Below, in pieces: positions 1 through 8,485 of a stretch of 9,322 bases of DNA. The notes under the pieces were generated by a model. That model made no database searches, was not told the DNA's origin, and was given only the letters and a program-made list of their open reading frames with translations. Source of the DNA: Polyangiaceae bacterium. Lineage in GTDB: Bacteria; Myxococcota; Polyangia; Polyangiales; Polyangiaceae. The first letter of the stretch is position 1; each line of letters opens with the position of its first letter. The stretch spans positions 1 through 9,322 of the forward strand of contig JAICTU010000368.1 in assembly GCA_025936205.1 (NCBI GenBank). The letters run 5' to 3'. A program made the translations under genes and the position numbers.

Positions 1-1512
1 ATCGCAGACGCGTTGCGAACGGTGGAGCGCCCGAGCGCCGCACGAGCCGTTCCGCTGCACATCCCGCGGACCACTTGGGTAAGTGTGGCGCTGGCGCTGC
101 TGGTCGTGGGGATCAGCCGGATCTCGCCCCACGTGGCCCCGCTGCCGGCCCCGACGCCTGTGGCGTCGTCCATACCATCGGTGGAGCTGAGCGAAGACGA
201 CCTGGCGGCGCTGAAACAATCCGTCGACGAGCTCGCGCGCAACGGCGACAGCCCGGAGCTGGCGAGCGCCATCGGCCGCTTCAATCAGCTCGTGGAACAG
301 CTCGCCGAGCATCAACTCGACCGCCGAGAGCTGTTTCAGCGGCTGGCAGATATCGAACGCTCGCTCGGCGCCCCGGCTGATCTCGACGCCGCGGTCGACG
401 CCGGTCTGCGCGATATCGCGACGGAGCTGGAAAAGAGCCCGCTCGCCCGTCCCATCGCCGAGGCGCTGAAGCAACACCGGCTGCCGGACGCAGAAAAGGC
501 GCTGCGCGAGCTGGCCGACAGGCTGACACGCAAGGAGAAGGTCGCCGACAGTGAGCTCGAGCGGCTGCGCAAGGCGCTGGAGCAGGCCTCGGAACAGTCC
601 ACGGGGCGGCTCCAGCGGCTGGAGGAAGCGCGCCGCAACCTCGAGCAGGAGCAGCGGCGGCTACTGAACAAGAAACAGAAAGACGGCGCCCCGGCGGCCC
701 CGCCGGAAGCGGCGCAGGCCGACCAGAAGCGGCGCCTGGATCACCTCGATCGCGAGCGCTCGGAAGCGGCCGGTGCTCAGCAGCAGCTGAGCCAGCTCGA
801 TCGCGACCTGGCCAAGGCGGCGCAAGATCTGATGCGAGAAATGGGCAAGAGCGCCGACAGTCTGCGTTCGGGCGCGGAAGACATGAACCGCATGGCCCGC
901 AAGCAGATGAGCGAGCGGGACAAGCAAGCGCTGAAACAAAAGCTGGAGGAGCTCAAGGAGTTGCTGCGCCAGGGCGGGCCCGGACGCGAGGAGCACCTGC
1001 GACGGCTCCGGCAGTTCGCCGAGCGCGCGCGGGGCAAGGCCGGCGACGGCTCTGGCAACGAGCCCCAGGGCGGGGGCAACGGTCCCGGCGGCAAGGGCCA
1101 GAGGCAGCTCACGCTGGGCCCTGGCGGGCAATCCATACCGATTCCGATGCCCGAGCAGAGCCGGGGCCCTGCGGGCCGCGCCGGCGCGGGCGATGGCCCG
1201 GGCAAGGGCGAGTCCGGCAGCAAGGACTGGGGCACGGGCAGCGACCCCAAGCTACAGGGCGACCCGAGCGATCTGAAGCACGAGACCGAGGACGTATCGG
1301 CGGCGGCGGTCGACACCGGCCAGGGCTCGAGCACGAGCGAAGTCGTATATGGCGCGGCCGAGCGCGGCTTCACCGGCGCACGCTACAAGAACGTATACAC
1401 ACAGTATCGCACCGTGGCCGAGGACGTGCTGGAGCAAGAAAATATCCCGGCCGGCTATGAATTCTATGTGCGCCGGTATTTTCAGCTGATTCGTCCCAGA
1501 ACTACGCCGTGA
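1..1512 (+). CDS. Membrane-anchored coiled-coil protein with conserved C-terminal domain, 5' partial
   Basis: The reading frame is open to the left edge. An in-frame TTG at 13 could be used as a start, but the codons before it are also open and the N-terminus begins abruptly, so the real start is probably upstream. Numbering from that TTG, a hydrophobic segment at about residues 22-36 (WVSVALALLVVGIS) follows a basic stretch and looks like the last of one or more transmembrane helices. Residues about 55-340 are rich in Glu, Lys, Arg, Gln and Leu and should form long coiled coils. Residues 341-402 are a Gly/Pro-rich linker. Residues about 442-499 form a compact aromatic and basic domain containing GYEFYVRRYFQLIRPR. 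Large membrane coiled-coil proteins of this layout, some annotated DUF4175-like, occur beside moxR/vWA genes, which suggests a role in the same membrane complex. No catalytic motif is visible and the function is unknown. The gene call is firm; the family assignment is tentative. Confidence 0.75.
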   Translation: MADALRTVERPSAARAVPLHIPRTTWVSVALALLVVGISRISPHVAPLPAPTPVASSIPSVELSEDDLAALKQSVDELARNGDSPELASAIGRFNQLVEQLAEHQLDRRELFQRLADIERSLGAPADLDAAVDAGLRDIATELEKSPLARPIAEALKQHRLPDAEKALRELADRLTRKEKVADSELERLRKALEQASEQSTGRLQRLEEARRNLEQEQRRLLNKKQKDGAPAAPPEAAQADQKRRLDHLDRERSEAAGAQQQLSQLDRDLAKAAQDLMREMGKSADSLRSGAEDMNRMARKQMSERDKQALKQKLEELKELLRQGGPGREEHLRRLRQFAERARGKAGDGSGNEPQGGGNGPGGKGQRQLTLGPGGQSIPIPMPEQSRGPAGRAGAGDGPGKGESGSKDWGTGSDPKLQGDPSDLKHETEDVSAAAVDTGQGSSTSEVVYGAAERGFTGARYKNVYTQYRTVAEDVLEQENIPAGYEFYVRRYFQLIRPRTTP

Positions 1513-1587
1513 TGCCGAACGCGGGGCAAACTGCCCCGTGCGCGCAGGAATAAACATCCTGCCATCGGCTAGAATGGGCCTACGGCA
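1513..1587 (+). promoter_or_regulatory. Leader region before the MoxR gene: two small hairpins and a -10-like box
   Basis: This is the longest gap inside the operon. It contains a 7-bp hairpin at 1522-1538 (CGGGGCA, loop AAC, TGCCCCG) and a 5-bp hairpin at 1545-1561 (CAGGA / TCCTG). Neither is followed by a T run, so neither looks like an intrinsic terminator. TAGAAT at 1570-1575 resembles a -10 element, but no -35 match sits at 16-18 bp upstream. No good Shine-Dalgarno sequence precedes the ATG at 1588. The region could be an internal promoter, an mRNA-stability hairpin or ordinary spacer. Confidence 0.3.
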
Positions 1588-2583
1588 ATGACTGACACCA
1601 GAGAGGTTGAGCGGGAGGCGGAGCAATTTCGCCAGAGTCTGGCTGCGCTGCGCGAGGAGATCGGCCGCGTCATCGTCGGGCAGCGCGCGGTGATCGACGG
1701 CGTGCTCACCTGCATGCTCGCCGGCTCGCACGCGCTGCTCGAGGGCGTACCCGGCCTCGGCAAGACCATGCTGGTGCGCACGCTCTCGCGCGCGCTCGGC
1801 TTGAGCTTCGCGCGCATCCAGTTCACGCCCGACCTGATGCCCGCCGACGTGATCGGCACCACCGTGATCGACGAAGCGCAGAGCGGCGCCAAGGCCTTCG
1901 AGTTTCGGCCGGGACCGATCTTCGCCAACATCGTGCTGGCCGACGAGATCAACCGCGCGACGCCCAAGACGCAGAGCGCGCTGCTCGAGGCCATGCAAGA
2001 GCGCAGCGTGACCGTCGGGCGCAAGACTCACAACCTGGAGCAACCGCACCTGGTGCTGGCGACCCAGAACCCGCTGGAGATGGAGGGCACGTACCCGCTG
2101 CCGGAAGCCCAGCTCGACCGCTTCTTCTTCAAGCTGAACGTGCCCTTCCCGGACCGCGAGGAATTGCACCGCATCCTGGAGCGCACCACGACCGAGCACA
2201 CGGCGGAGCCGCGCACGGTGCTCTCGCGGCAGGAGCTGCTCGGGTTGCAGGCGCTGGTGCGCAAGGTGCCCGTGGCCAAGCACGTGCAGGACTTTGCCGT
2301 CCGGCTGCTGCTCGCCACCCGCCCCCAGCACCCCGACGCCCCCGCCAACGTGCGCCGCTTCGTGCGCGAAGGTGCGTCACCGCGCGGGGCGCAGGCGGTG
2401 CTGCTGGCTGCCAAGATCCGCGCGCTGATGGAAGGCCGGTTCGCGGCCGCGCTGGAGGACGTGCGCGTCTCGGCCCTGCCGGCGCTGCGCCATCGTGTGC
2501 TCCTGAACTTCGAGGGCGAAGCCGAGGGCATCAAGACCGACGCTTTGCTGGAGGAAATCCTGAAGGCTCTGCCCGAGGCATGA
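1588..2583 (+). CDS. MoxR-family AAA+ ATPase
   Basis: The 331-residue product has the normal MoxR length and complete AAA+ machinery. Walker A is GVPGLGKT at residues 53-60 and Walker B is IVLADE at 115-120, followed by the family signature INRATPKTQSALLEAM. Sensor 1 is in LATQNP (Asn160). The conserved EGTYPLPEAQLDRF is at 165-178, and the sensor 2 region is GASPRG at 261-266. MoxR proteins are soluble hexameric ATPases thought to work as chaperone-like remodelling factors, often inserting cofactors or activating complexes together with vWA proteins encoded next to them. Here the neighbours are a DUF58 protein and two membrane vWA proteins, the usual partners. The ATG at 1588 gives the standard short N-terminal helix before the GQ motif (31-32), so this start is likely although the ribosome binding site is weak. 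The specific substrate is not identifiable. Confidence 0.97.
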   Translation: MTDTREVEREAEQFRQSLAALREEIGRVIVGQRAVIDGVLTCMLAGSHALLEGVPGLGKTMLVRTLSRALGLSFARIQFTPDLMPADVIGTTVIDEAQSGAKAFEFRPGPIFANIVLADEINRATPKTQSALLEAMQERSVTVGRKTHNLEQPHLVLATQNPLEMEGTYPLPEAQLDRFFFKLNVPFPDREELHRILERTTTEHTAEPRTVLSRQELLGLQALVRKVPVAKHVQDFAVRLLLATRPQHPDAPANVRRFVREGASPRGAQAVLLAAKIRALMEGRFAAALEDVRVSALPALRHRVLLNFEGEAEGIKTDALLEEILKALPEA

Positions 2584-2596
2584 TTTCGAGCAGCCC

Positions 2597-3568
2597 ATGT
2601 TCGAAGCCCTGAAGCGAACGCTCTCCCGATCGCGCGTGCGCGCGGCGCGCCCCACGCCCGAGCGGAGCCGTGCCAGCGGCAAGGGAGCGCTGCTGTTCGA
2701 CGACGAGTTCCAGCGCAAGCTGGAGAGCCTGGCGCTGGTGAGCCGGCGCGTGTTCGCCGGGCGCATGCGCGCCGAACGGCGCTCCAAGAAGAAGGGCAGC
2801 GGCGTCGAGTTCGCCGACCATCGCGCCTACGCGCCCGGCGACGACTTTCGCTTCGTCGACTGGAACGTCTATCGCCGCTTCGGCAAGTTGCTGGTGCGAC
2901 TGTTCGAGGAAGAAGAAGATCTGAGCATCTACTTCATCATCGACTGCTCCGGGTCGATGGCCTTCGGCGCGCCCAGCAAGTTCGATCAGGCACGGCGGCT
3001 GTGCGCCGCGCTGGCCTACGTGGGACTGGCCAACCTGGATCGCGTGACCTTGGTGGCCGCGAACGAAAGCGGCGGCTCGGTCCTGCCGGCGACTCGCGGC
3101 AAGAGCAGAATCTTCAAGGTATTCCAGTACCTGAACCAGCTAGAGGCCGGCGGCGTCACCGACCTCGGCCAGAGCCTGAAGACCTTCGTCGCCCAGCACA
3201 AGCGGCGCGGCCTGGCGCTCTTGATCAGCGACCTCTACGACCCCCACGGCTTCGAAGCCGGCATCAACGTGCTGCGCTACAACAAGTTCGAGCCCTACGT
3301 GCTGCACATGGTGGAGCCGAGCGGCTCGCTGGGGCAGCGATCGATCCTGGGCGACATCAACGTCTACGACTGCGAGACGGGCGAAGAGCGCGAGGTCACC
3401 GTCACCGAGCGCATGCTGGAGCAAATCGTGGAGGCGCACCGCGAGTACGACAGCGCGATCCAGCGCTTCTGCACCCGCTCGCACGTGCCCTACTTCGCGG
3501 CCCCGCCCGATATCCCGTTCGATGAGCTGGTGCTGCGCGTGCTGCGGCGCGGGGGAGTGCTGCGCTGA
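2597..3568 (+). CDS. DUF58 domain protein (vWA-like, MoxR partner)
   Basis: The 323-residue product carries the DUF58 signature at residues 69-107: GVEF, RAYAPGDDFRFVDWN and an acidic FEEEED. The signature is followed by a vWA-like fold. The metal-ion-dependent adhesion site appears complete: Asp116, Ser118 and Ser120 in DCSGSM, Thr188 in GGVTDLG and Asp212 in LISDLYD. No transmembrane helix is apparent; the N-terminus is basic (many Arg in residues 7-25), so the protein is probably cytoplasmic or peripheral. DUF58 proteins are nearly always encoded directly after a MoxR ATPase and are taken to be its adaptor or target. The gene begins 13 nt after the MoxR stop, and its TGA overlaps the next gene's ATG by one base, suggesting translational coupling. 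The Shine-Dalgarno sequence before ATG 2597 is poor. The family call is secure; the molecular role is inferred from context. Confidence 0.96.
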   Translation: MFEALKRTLSRSRVRAARPTPERSRASGKGALLFDDEFQRKLESLALVSRRVFAGRMRAERRSKKKGSGVEFADHRAYAPGDDFRFVDWNVYRRFGKLLVRLFEEEEDLSIYFIIDCSGSMAFGAPSKFDQARRLCAALAYVGLANLDRVTLVAANESGGSVLPATRGKSRIFKVFQYLNQLEAGGVTDLGQSLKTFVAQHKRRGLALLISDLYDPHGFEAGINVLRYNKFEPYVLHMVEPSGSLGQRSILGDINVYDCETGEEREVTVTERMLEQIVEAHREYDSAIQRFCTRSHVPYFAAPPDIPFDELVLRVLRRGGVLR

Positions 3569-5445
3569 TGCACCTCGCCGGCTACCCGCTGTCGGCCCTG
3601 CTGGGCATCTTCGGCGCGGCCGCGGCCTGCACGGTGGTGCTCTACATCCTGCGCCTGCGCCGGCGGCCCGTCCCCGTCGCCTTCTCGCCGATCTGGCAGC
3701 GCGTGCTCGGCGCCCGCGAATCGTCGCGCCTGTTTTCGCAGCTCAAGCGCTGGCTCTCTCTGCTGCTGCAGCTGGCCCTGCTCGGGCTGCTGGCGCTCGC
3801 GCTCGGGGACCCGCGCTTCGTGGCGCGCTCGAGCGAAGCCCGCCACCTGGTCGTGCTGCTCGACGGCAGCGCATCGATGCTCGCCAGCGATGTACCCAAG
3901 GGACGCCTCGGCGCCGCCAAGGAAGCGGTGGCTCAACTGATCGCCGGCCTTGGCCCCAGCGACAGCATGTTGATCGCGCAGATGGACGCCGGCGTCACGC
4001 CGCTCACCACCATGACCGACGACGTGGCCGAGCTGGGCGCTGCCCTGGAGCGCGTGCGCGCCACTGACACCCGCGCCGATCTGGGGCGCGCGCTCGCGTT
4101 TGCGCTCGACGCGACGAACGGACGCAGCCGGCCGGAGATCGTGGTGGTGAGCGACGGCGCCTTCCCGGACGAAGCACGCCGGCACGCTCCGGCGCTCGGC
4201 AACACCACCCTCACCTTCCTGCCCGTCGGCGAGAGCGGCCACAACGTCGCGATCACCGGCTTCTCGGTGCGCCGCTACCCGCTGGATCGCTCGCGCTACG
4301 AGGTGATGCTCGAGGTCCTGAACAGCAACGACACGCCCGCCGACGTGGACCTCTCGTTGCTCGGAGACGGGCAGGTGGCAGAGACGACCCGCCTCTCGCT
4401 CGGCCCCGGCGAACGCCGCGCGCAGTTCTACGCCAACCTCGCAGGCGCCGATCGCACCCTGGAGGCCACCCTGAGCACGGCCGCCGGCCTCGACGAACTG
4501 GCGCGCGACAACCACGCCTACGCGTTGATGCCCGAGCGCCATCGCACCCGCGTGCTGGTCGTGACGGCGGGCAACACGTACCTGGAAGCAGCCCTGCTGC
4601 TCGACGAGTTCCTGGAGGTGACGCGGGTCGCCCCGGATGCGCAACTCCCTCCGGGGCGCTTCGACGTGACCATCCTCGACGGCGTGACGGTGCCGCCGGA
4701 GGCACGGCTGGGCGGCCTCTTGTACCTGAACCTGCCGGCGACGGGCGGCCCGATCGAGCTGGGCCGTACGCTGGAGGACTTCGGCTTCGATCGCTGGGAC
4801 GAGAAGAGCCCGATCCTGCGCTGGACGGCGCCGGAAAACGTGCAGGTCCGTACGGGCCACGCGCTCGTCCCGCAGGCGCGCGATCAGGTACTGGGGGCGA
4901 GCGAGCAAGGCCCCATCCTGGTGTCCGGGCGCCGCGGCAACCAAGCCTTCGTCGCGCTCGGCTTCGATCCCCGCCAGAGCGACCTGGTGCTGCGCGTGAC
5001 CTGGCCGCTGTTCCTGCTCAACACGATCAACTACTTCGTGGAGGAAGACACCGGCTACGTATCCTCCTTCCGCACCGGGGACGTCTGGCAGATCCCCGTA
5101 CCCGGCGACGCGCAGCTCGCCTGGCTCACCGAGCCGGACGGCACGCGCTCGCGGCTGGCCGTGAAGGAAGGAAAGGCTACCCACCTGGGGCTGCGCGCGG
5201 GATTCTACGAGCTCACGCCCGACGCCGAAGGTCAGCCCCCGCTGCGCTTCGCCGCCAACCTCGCCGACGCCGATGAGAGTCGCATCACCCCCCAGGCGAC
5301 GCTGGAGCTGGGCGGCACGAAGGCCGGAGAGGCACACGGATTCGAGGCCCGTGCGCGCTACCAGATCTGGGGCTATCTGGTGATCGCCGTGCTGTTGCTG
5401 TCCGCCGTCGAGTGGTTCACGTACCACCGCCGGATCACGGTGTAA
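3568..5445 (+). CDS. BatA-like membrane protein with vWA domain
   Basis: This 625-residue protein begins with a BatA-type N-terminal module. It has a first membrane helix at about residues 8-28, then an Arg-rich loop (RLRRRPVPVAFSPIWQ) and a second helix at about 61-79. A vWA domain follows with a full MIDAS: Asp99, Ser101, Ser103 in DGSAS, Thr168 in DTRADLG and Asp196 in VVVSDGAF. A long beta-rich region runs from about 225 to 590 and includes the typical PILVSGRRGNQAFVALGFD stretch, and a C-terminal helix lies at about 601-617. This fits a membrane protein whose vWA domain lies between helix 2 and the C-terminal helix; the side of the membrane is not determined by sequence alone. It is much longer than classical Bacteroides BatA (roughly 320-330 residues) and matches the long BatA-like type found with GATase-vWA partners. 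The ATG at 3568 overlaps the preceding TGA, and GGGGGAG at 3551-3557 is a plausible ribosome binding site. Confidence 0.93.
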   Translation: MHLAGYPLSALLGIFGAAAACTVVLYILRLRRRPVPVAFSPIWQRVLGARESSRLFSQLKRWLSLLLQLALLGLLALALGDPRFVARSSEARHLVVLLDGSASMLASDVPKGRLGAAKEAVAQLIAGLGPSDSMLIAQMDAGVTPLTTMTDDVAELGAALERVRATDTRADLGRALAFALDATNGRSRPEIVVVSDGAFPDEARRHAPALGNTTLTFLPVGESGHNVAITGFSVRRYPLDRSRYEVMLEVLNSNDTPADVDLSLLGDGQVAETTRLSLGPGERRAQFYANLAGADRTLEATLSTAAGLDELARDNHAYALMPERHRTRVLVVTAGNTYLEAALLLDEFLEVTRVAPDAQLPPGRFDVTILDGVTVPPEARLGGLLYLNLPATGGPIELGRTLEDFGFDRWDEKSPILRWTAPENVQVRTGHALVPQARDQVLGASEQGPILVSGRRGNQAFVALGFDPRQSDLVLRVTWPLFLLNTINYFVEEDTGYVSSFRTGDVWQIPVPGDAQLAWLTEPDGTRSRLAVKEGKATHLGLRAGFYELTPDAEGQPPLRFAANLADADESRITPQATLELGGTKAGEAHGFEARARYQIWGYLVIAVLLLSAVEWFTYHRRITV

Positions 5446-5464
5446 GGGGTCGAGCGGGGCACCC

Positions 5465-8209
5465 ATGCGACGTTGGCTCGGCATCTGCCTGTTGGCTTTG
5501 GGCTGGCTGGCCCTCGGGGTCGGCTATTTGCGCTGGCTCGCGCCGCTGACGAGCCCACTGCTCTGGGAGCAGGGCGGCCGCCACTACCAGCTGCTCGAAC
5601 CGCGCGCACTCGGCTTCGCGCTGCTCGTGCCGGCGTTCCTGCTGGTGCTGTACCGCTCGCTCGCCGACCTGCCCTGGCAGCAGCGCGTGCTCTCGACGCT
5701 GTTTCGCTCGGCGTTCGTGCTGCTGCTCGCGCTGTGCGTGGGACGGCTGGTGCGCAGCGTGGAGAGCTCGCGCGTCTGCACCGTGTTCCTTGTCGATGTC
5801 AGCGACTCGATCTCCGACGCGGCCCTGCGCAGCGCCACCGAGACCATTGAAAGGGCCCGTGCAGCGCGCCGTGCCGACGACGAGCTGCGCGTGATCAGCT
5901 TCGCTCGCCGGCCGCGCCTGCTCGAGCCCGACCCCAATGGCGCGCTGCCGCCCTGGCGCGAGCCCGCTGCTGCGCGCCCGACGGGGGACGACCGCTACTC
6001 GGAAACGGACCTGCAGGCGGCGCTGCAGCTCGCCTACGGCGTCTTTCCGGAAGGCTACCTGCGCCACGTGGTGGTGCTCTCCGACGGCGTCGAGACGCGC
6101 GGTGACCTGCTCGCGGAGGCGCAACGCGCCGCCAGCTTCGGCGTGCAGCTCTCCAGCTTGCCCTTCGAGCAGCCGCTACCCGCCGAAGTGGCGGTGCAGA
6201 GCCTGGTTGTGCCGAGCGGCATCAAAGTCGGCGAGCCCTTCTACGTCACCGCCAACATCTACGCGAGCCAGCCCAGCGCGGCCCGCGCCCGCCTGTTCCA
6301 GGGCGACGCGCTGAACGGCCTCGACTCCGTCCGCACGCTGCAGCTCGAGCCCGGCCGCAACGAAGTCCGCTTTCGCTCGGTCGTGCGCGTGGGCGGACCC
6401 GTCAGCTACCGGCTCGAGCTGGACGGCCTCCAGCACGACCAGTTCCCCGAAAACAACCGCTTTGTCACCAGCCTCGACGTACCCGGCCGCCCCACGGTGC
6501 TGTACGTCGAAGGCCAGCCGGCGCGCGCCACGTACCTGGCCAGCGCGCTCGGGGCCCAGCAGTTCGATGTGGACGTGCGCAGCCCGACCGCGCTGCCCCG
6601 CTCCCTCGCGGAGCTCGAACGCTACGACTTCTTCATCCTCTCCGACGTGCCTGCCGAACAGGTCGATCCCAGCATCCAGGACCTCACCGAACGCTACGTA
6701 CGGGATCTGGGCGGCGGCTTCCTGTTCGCGGGCGGCGAGTCCGGCTACGGCCTGGGCGGCTGGAACAACACCACCATCGAGCGCCTGCTGCCCGTGAGCA
6801 TGGACAACGAAGAGCAGAAGGACATGCCCGGCGTGGCCATGTCGCTCGTGATCGACCGCTCTGGATCCATGACGGGCCTGCCCATCGAAATGGCGAAGGC
6901 CGCCTGCCGCGCCACCGTCGAAACCCTGCGCGGTGACGACCTGGTCGAAGTGATCGCCTTCGACTCCCAGCCCAAGCGCTTCGTCAAGCTACAGCCCGCG
7001 CGCTACATCAACCGCATCCGCGCCGAAGTGGCCACCATCCAGCCCGGCGGAGGCACGGCCATCTTCCCGGCGCTCGACGCTGCCTATCAGGACATCTCGG
7101 TCGTGCAGGCGCGCAAGAAGCACGTGATCCTGCTCACCGATGGCCGTGCCGACAGCGATGGCATCCGCGACCTCGTCGGCGCCATGATCGCCGAAGGCAT
7201 CACGGTCACCACGGTGGGCCTGGGCGACGGCGCCGACGCCGACTTCCTGCGCCTGATCGCGGAGGCAGGTGGCGGCCGCTACCACCACGTCCCCGACCCC
7301 AATAGCCTCCCCCGTATCTTCACGCGCGAGACCGAGATGATCACGCGCCAATCGGCGGTGCAGGAATGGTTCCCGGTGCGCCAGACCGCCAGCGCCGACT
7401 TCCTGCGTGGCCTCTCCCTCAGCGGCGCGCCCCTGCTGCACGGCTACGTCGCCACCCAGCTCAAACCCCCGCCCGCCCAGCAGATCCTCGCCAGCGACCA
7501 GGGGGAACCGATCCTCGCGCGCTGGCGCGTCGGGCTCGGCTGGGCCGTGGCCTGGACCAGCGACCTCAAGAACAACTGGGCTGTCGACTGGCTGCGCTGG
7601 GGCGAGTTCGGCCGCTTCTGGGGCCAGCTCGTACGCGAACACATGCGCACCAAACACCGCCGCGAGCTCGACATGAGCGCGGAGCTCGTTGGCCAGCGCG
7701 TCCACGCCAGCGTCGATGCCGTACTGCCCGGAGGCGGTTTCGAAAACGACCTCCAATCCGTGCTGGTCGTCACTGGCCCCCTGCCGGGCGGCGACCGCCG
7801 TGAAATCGCCATGCGCCAGGCTGCGCCCGGCCGCTACCAGGCCGACTTCGAGCTCGACGGCTACGGCTCCTTCCTGCTGCGCGCCGACCACTACCGCATC
7901 GACACGGACGGCAAACGCACCCTCTCGGCCGTCAGCTTCGGCCAGATCTCCCAGCCCTACCCCGGCGAATACGCCCGCCTCGAGCCGGACCGTGCCCTCC
8001 TCGAACGCGCGGCCCTCACCACCGGCGGCCGCCTCAACCCTCCCACGGAAAGCTTTTTCGATCCTGGCGGCCAGATCGTGACCTCCCGCGAGCCGCTCTG
8101 GCAACGCTTCATCCTGCTGGCGATCGCCTGCTTCCTGCTCGACCTGCTGCTCCGGCGCGTCCGCATCTTCGACCGCCAATTCCAGCGCCGCCGCCAGCGC
8201 GCCGGCTGA
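5465..8209 (+). CDS. Large membrane protein: vWA, GATase-like domain, second vWA
   Basis: The 914-residue product starts with membrane helices at about residues 4-22, 50-66 and 79-97. A first vWA domain has Asp111, Ser113 and Ser115 (DVSDS), Thr181 (SETD) and Asp207 (LSDGVE). A beta-rich stretch leads into a class I glutamine-amidotransferase-like domain at about 344-450. That domain starts with TVLYVEGQPA and contains GGGFLFAGGES at 416-426, with no Cys where the amidotransferase nucleophile would lie, so amidotransferase activity is unlikely. A second vWA domain follows, with Asp464, Ser466, Ser468 (DRSGSM), Thr531 (GGGTAIF) and Asp559 (LTDGRAD). The C-terminal part includes the family stretch GLGWAVAWTSD and ends in a helix at about 881-898. 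The gene starts 19 nt after the BatA-like gene and ends the operon. The protein probably works in the membrane with the BatA-like protein and the MoxR/DUF58 pair; the substrate is unknown. Spacing from the previous gene and the hydrophobic start favour ATG 5465. Confidence 0.93.
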   Translation: MRRWLGICLLALGWLALGVGYLRWLAPLTSPLLWEQGGRHYQLLEPRALGFALLVPAFLLVLYRSLADLPWQQRVLSTLFRSAFVLLLALCVGRLVRSVESSRVCTVFLVDVSDSISDAALRSATETIERARAARRADDELRVISFARRPRLLEPDPNGALPPWREPAAARPTGDDRYSETDLQAALQLAYGVFPEGYLRHVVVLSDGVETRGDLLAEAQRAASFGVQLSSLPFEQPLPAEVAVQSLVVPSGIKVGEPFYVTANIYASQPSAARARLFQGDALNGLDSVRTLQLEPGRNEVRFRSVVRVGGPVSYRLELDGLQHDQFPENNRFVTSLDVPGRPTVLYVEGQPARATYLASALGAQQFDVDVRSPTALPRSLAELERYDFFILSDVPAEQVDPSIQDLTERYVRDLGGGFLFAGGESGYGLGGWNNTTIERLLPVSMDNEEQKDMPGVAMSLVIDRSGSMTGLPIEMAKAACRATVETLRGDDLVEVIAFDSQPKRFVKLQPARYINRIRAEVATIQPGGGTAIFPALDAAYQDISVVQARKKHVILLTDGRADSDGIRDLVGAMIAEGITVTTVGLGDGADADFLRLIAEAGGGRYHHVPDPNSLPRIFTRETEMITRQSAVQEWFPVRQTASADFLRGLSLSGAPLLHGYVATQLKPPPAQQILASDQGEPILARWRVGLGWAVAWTSDLKNNWAVDWLRWGEFGRFWGQLVREHMRTKHRRELDMSAELVGQRVHASVDAVLPGGGFENDLQSVLVVTGPLPGGDRREIAMRQAAPGRYQADFELDGYGSFLLRADHYRIDTDGKRTLSAVSFGQISQPYPGEYARLEPDRALLERAALTTGGRLNPPTESFFDPGGQIVTSREPLWQRFILLAIACFLLDLLLRRVRIFDRQFQRRRQRAG

Positions 8210-8378
8210 TCCCCTGAAGAATGAATTTGGGGGCAAGCGGGCACTCCAAGACCCCGCCCGTCCTCGAGCCCGCTGCCCGCAGCACCGAATGGCACCGCGC
8301 AGCAGCGCCCTGCGCGACGTTGCGGGTCAGCACCTCCACCGCACCTGCCGCCGGCCAGCGAAGCAGACGAGATCCACC
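8210..8378. other. Intergenic stretch after the vWA operon, no gene seen
   Basis: There is no convincing coding region here. A 7-bp inverted repeat (AGCGGGC 8236-8242 and GCCCGCT 8268-8274, with a 25-nt loop) could end the plus-strand operon, but it lacks a T run, so it is at best a weak or factor-dependent terminator. A plus-strand ORF from 8221 runs on through the terminators and the 5S gene and into the 23S 3' end, so it is not credible. Confidence 0.5.
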
Positions 8379-8422
8379 GACCACAAACGACGAAAGGGCC
8401 CCAGATCTGCTCTGGAGCCCTT
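8379..8422 (-). terminator. rRNA operon terminator, distal copy
   Basis: Read on the minus strand, a 12-bp stem (8422-8411 with 8405-8394, 5-nt loop) is followed by TTTCGTCGTTTGTGG, a moderately T-rich tail. One pair is a U-G wobble in the minus-strand RNA but a C-A mismatch in the plus-strand RNA, and the plus-strand side has no T run, so the structure is directional. It lies about 330 nt beyond the 5S 3' end and is the last of three similar copies. Confidence 0.75.
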
Positions 8423-8485
8423 CCACCGCTCGTCTCCGCGCCAGACGACCGCCCTCGGGCGGTCCAGACCGCCGAGGACCTTCTG

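Noticed and set aside
3490..5484. Minus-strand ORF of 664 codons opposite the BatA-like gene
   Set aside because: Long antisense frames are expected at high GC; its sequence is low-complexity (Arg, Gln, Ala, His, Val), with no domain, while the plus strand encodes a recognisable family.
6989..8236. Minus-strand ORF of 415 codons opposite the last operon gene
   Set aside because: It is a shadow of the vWA protein frame with Ala/Gly/Glu-rich composition and no motif.
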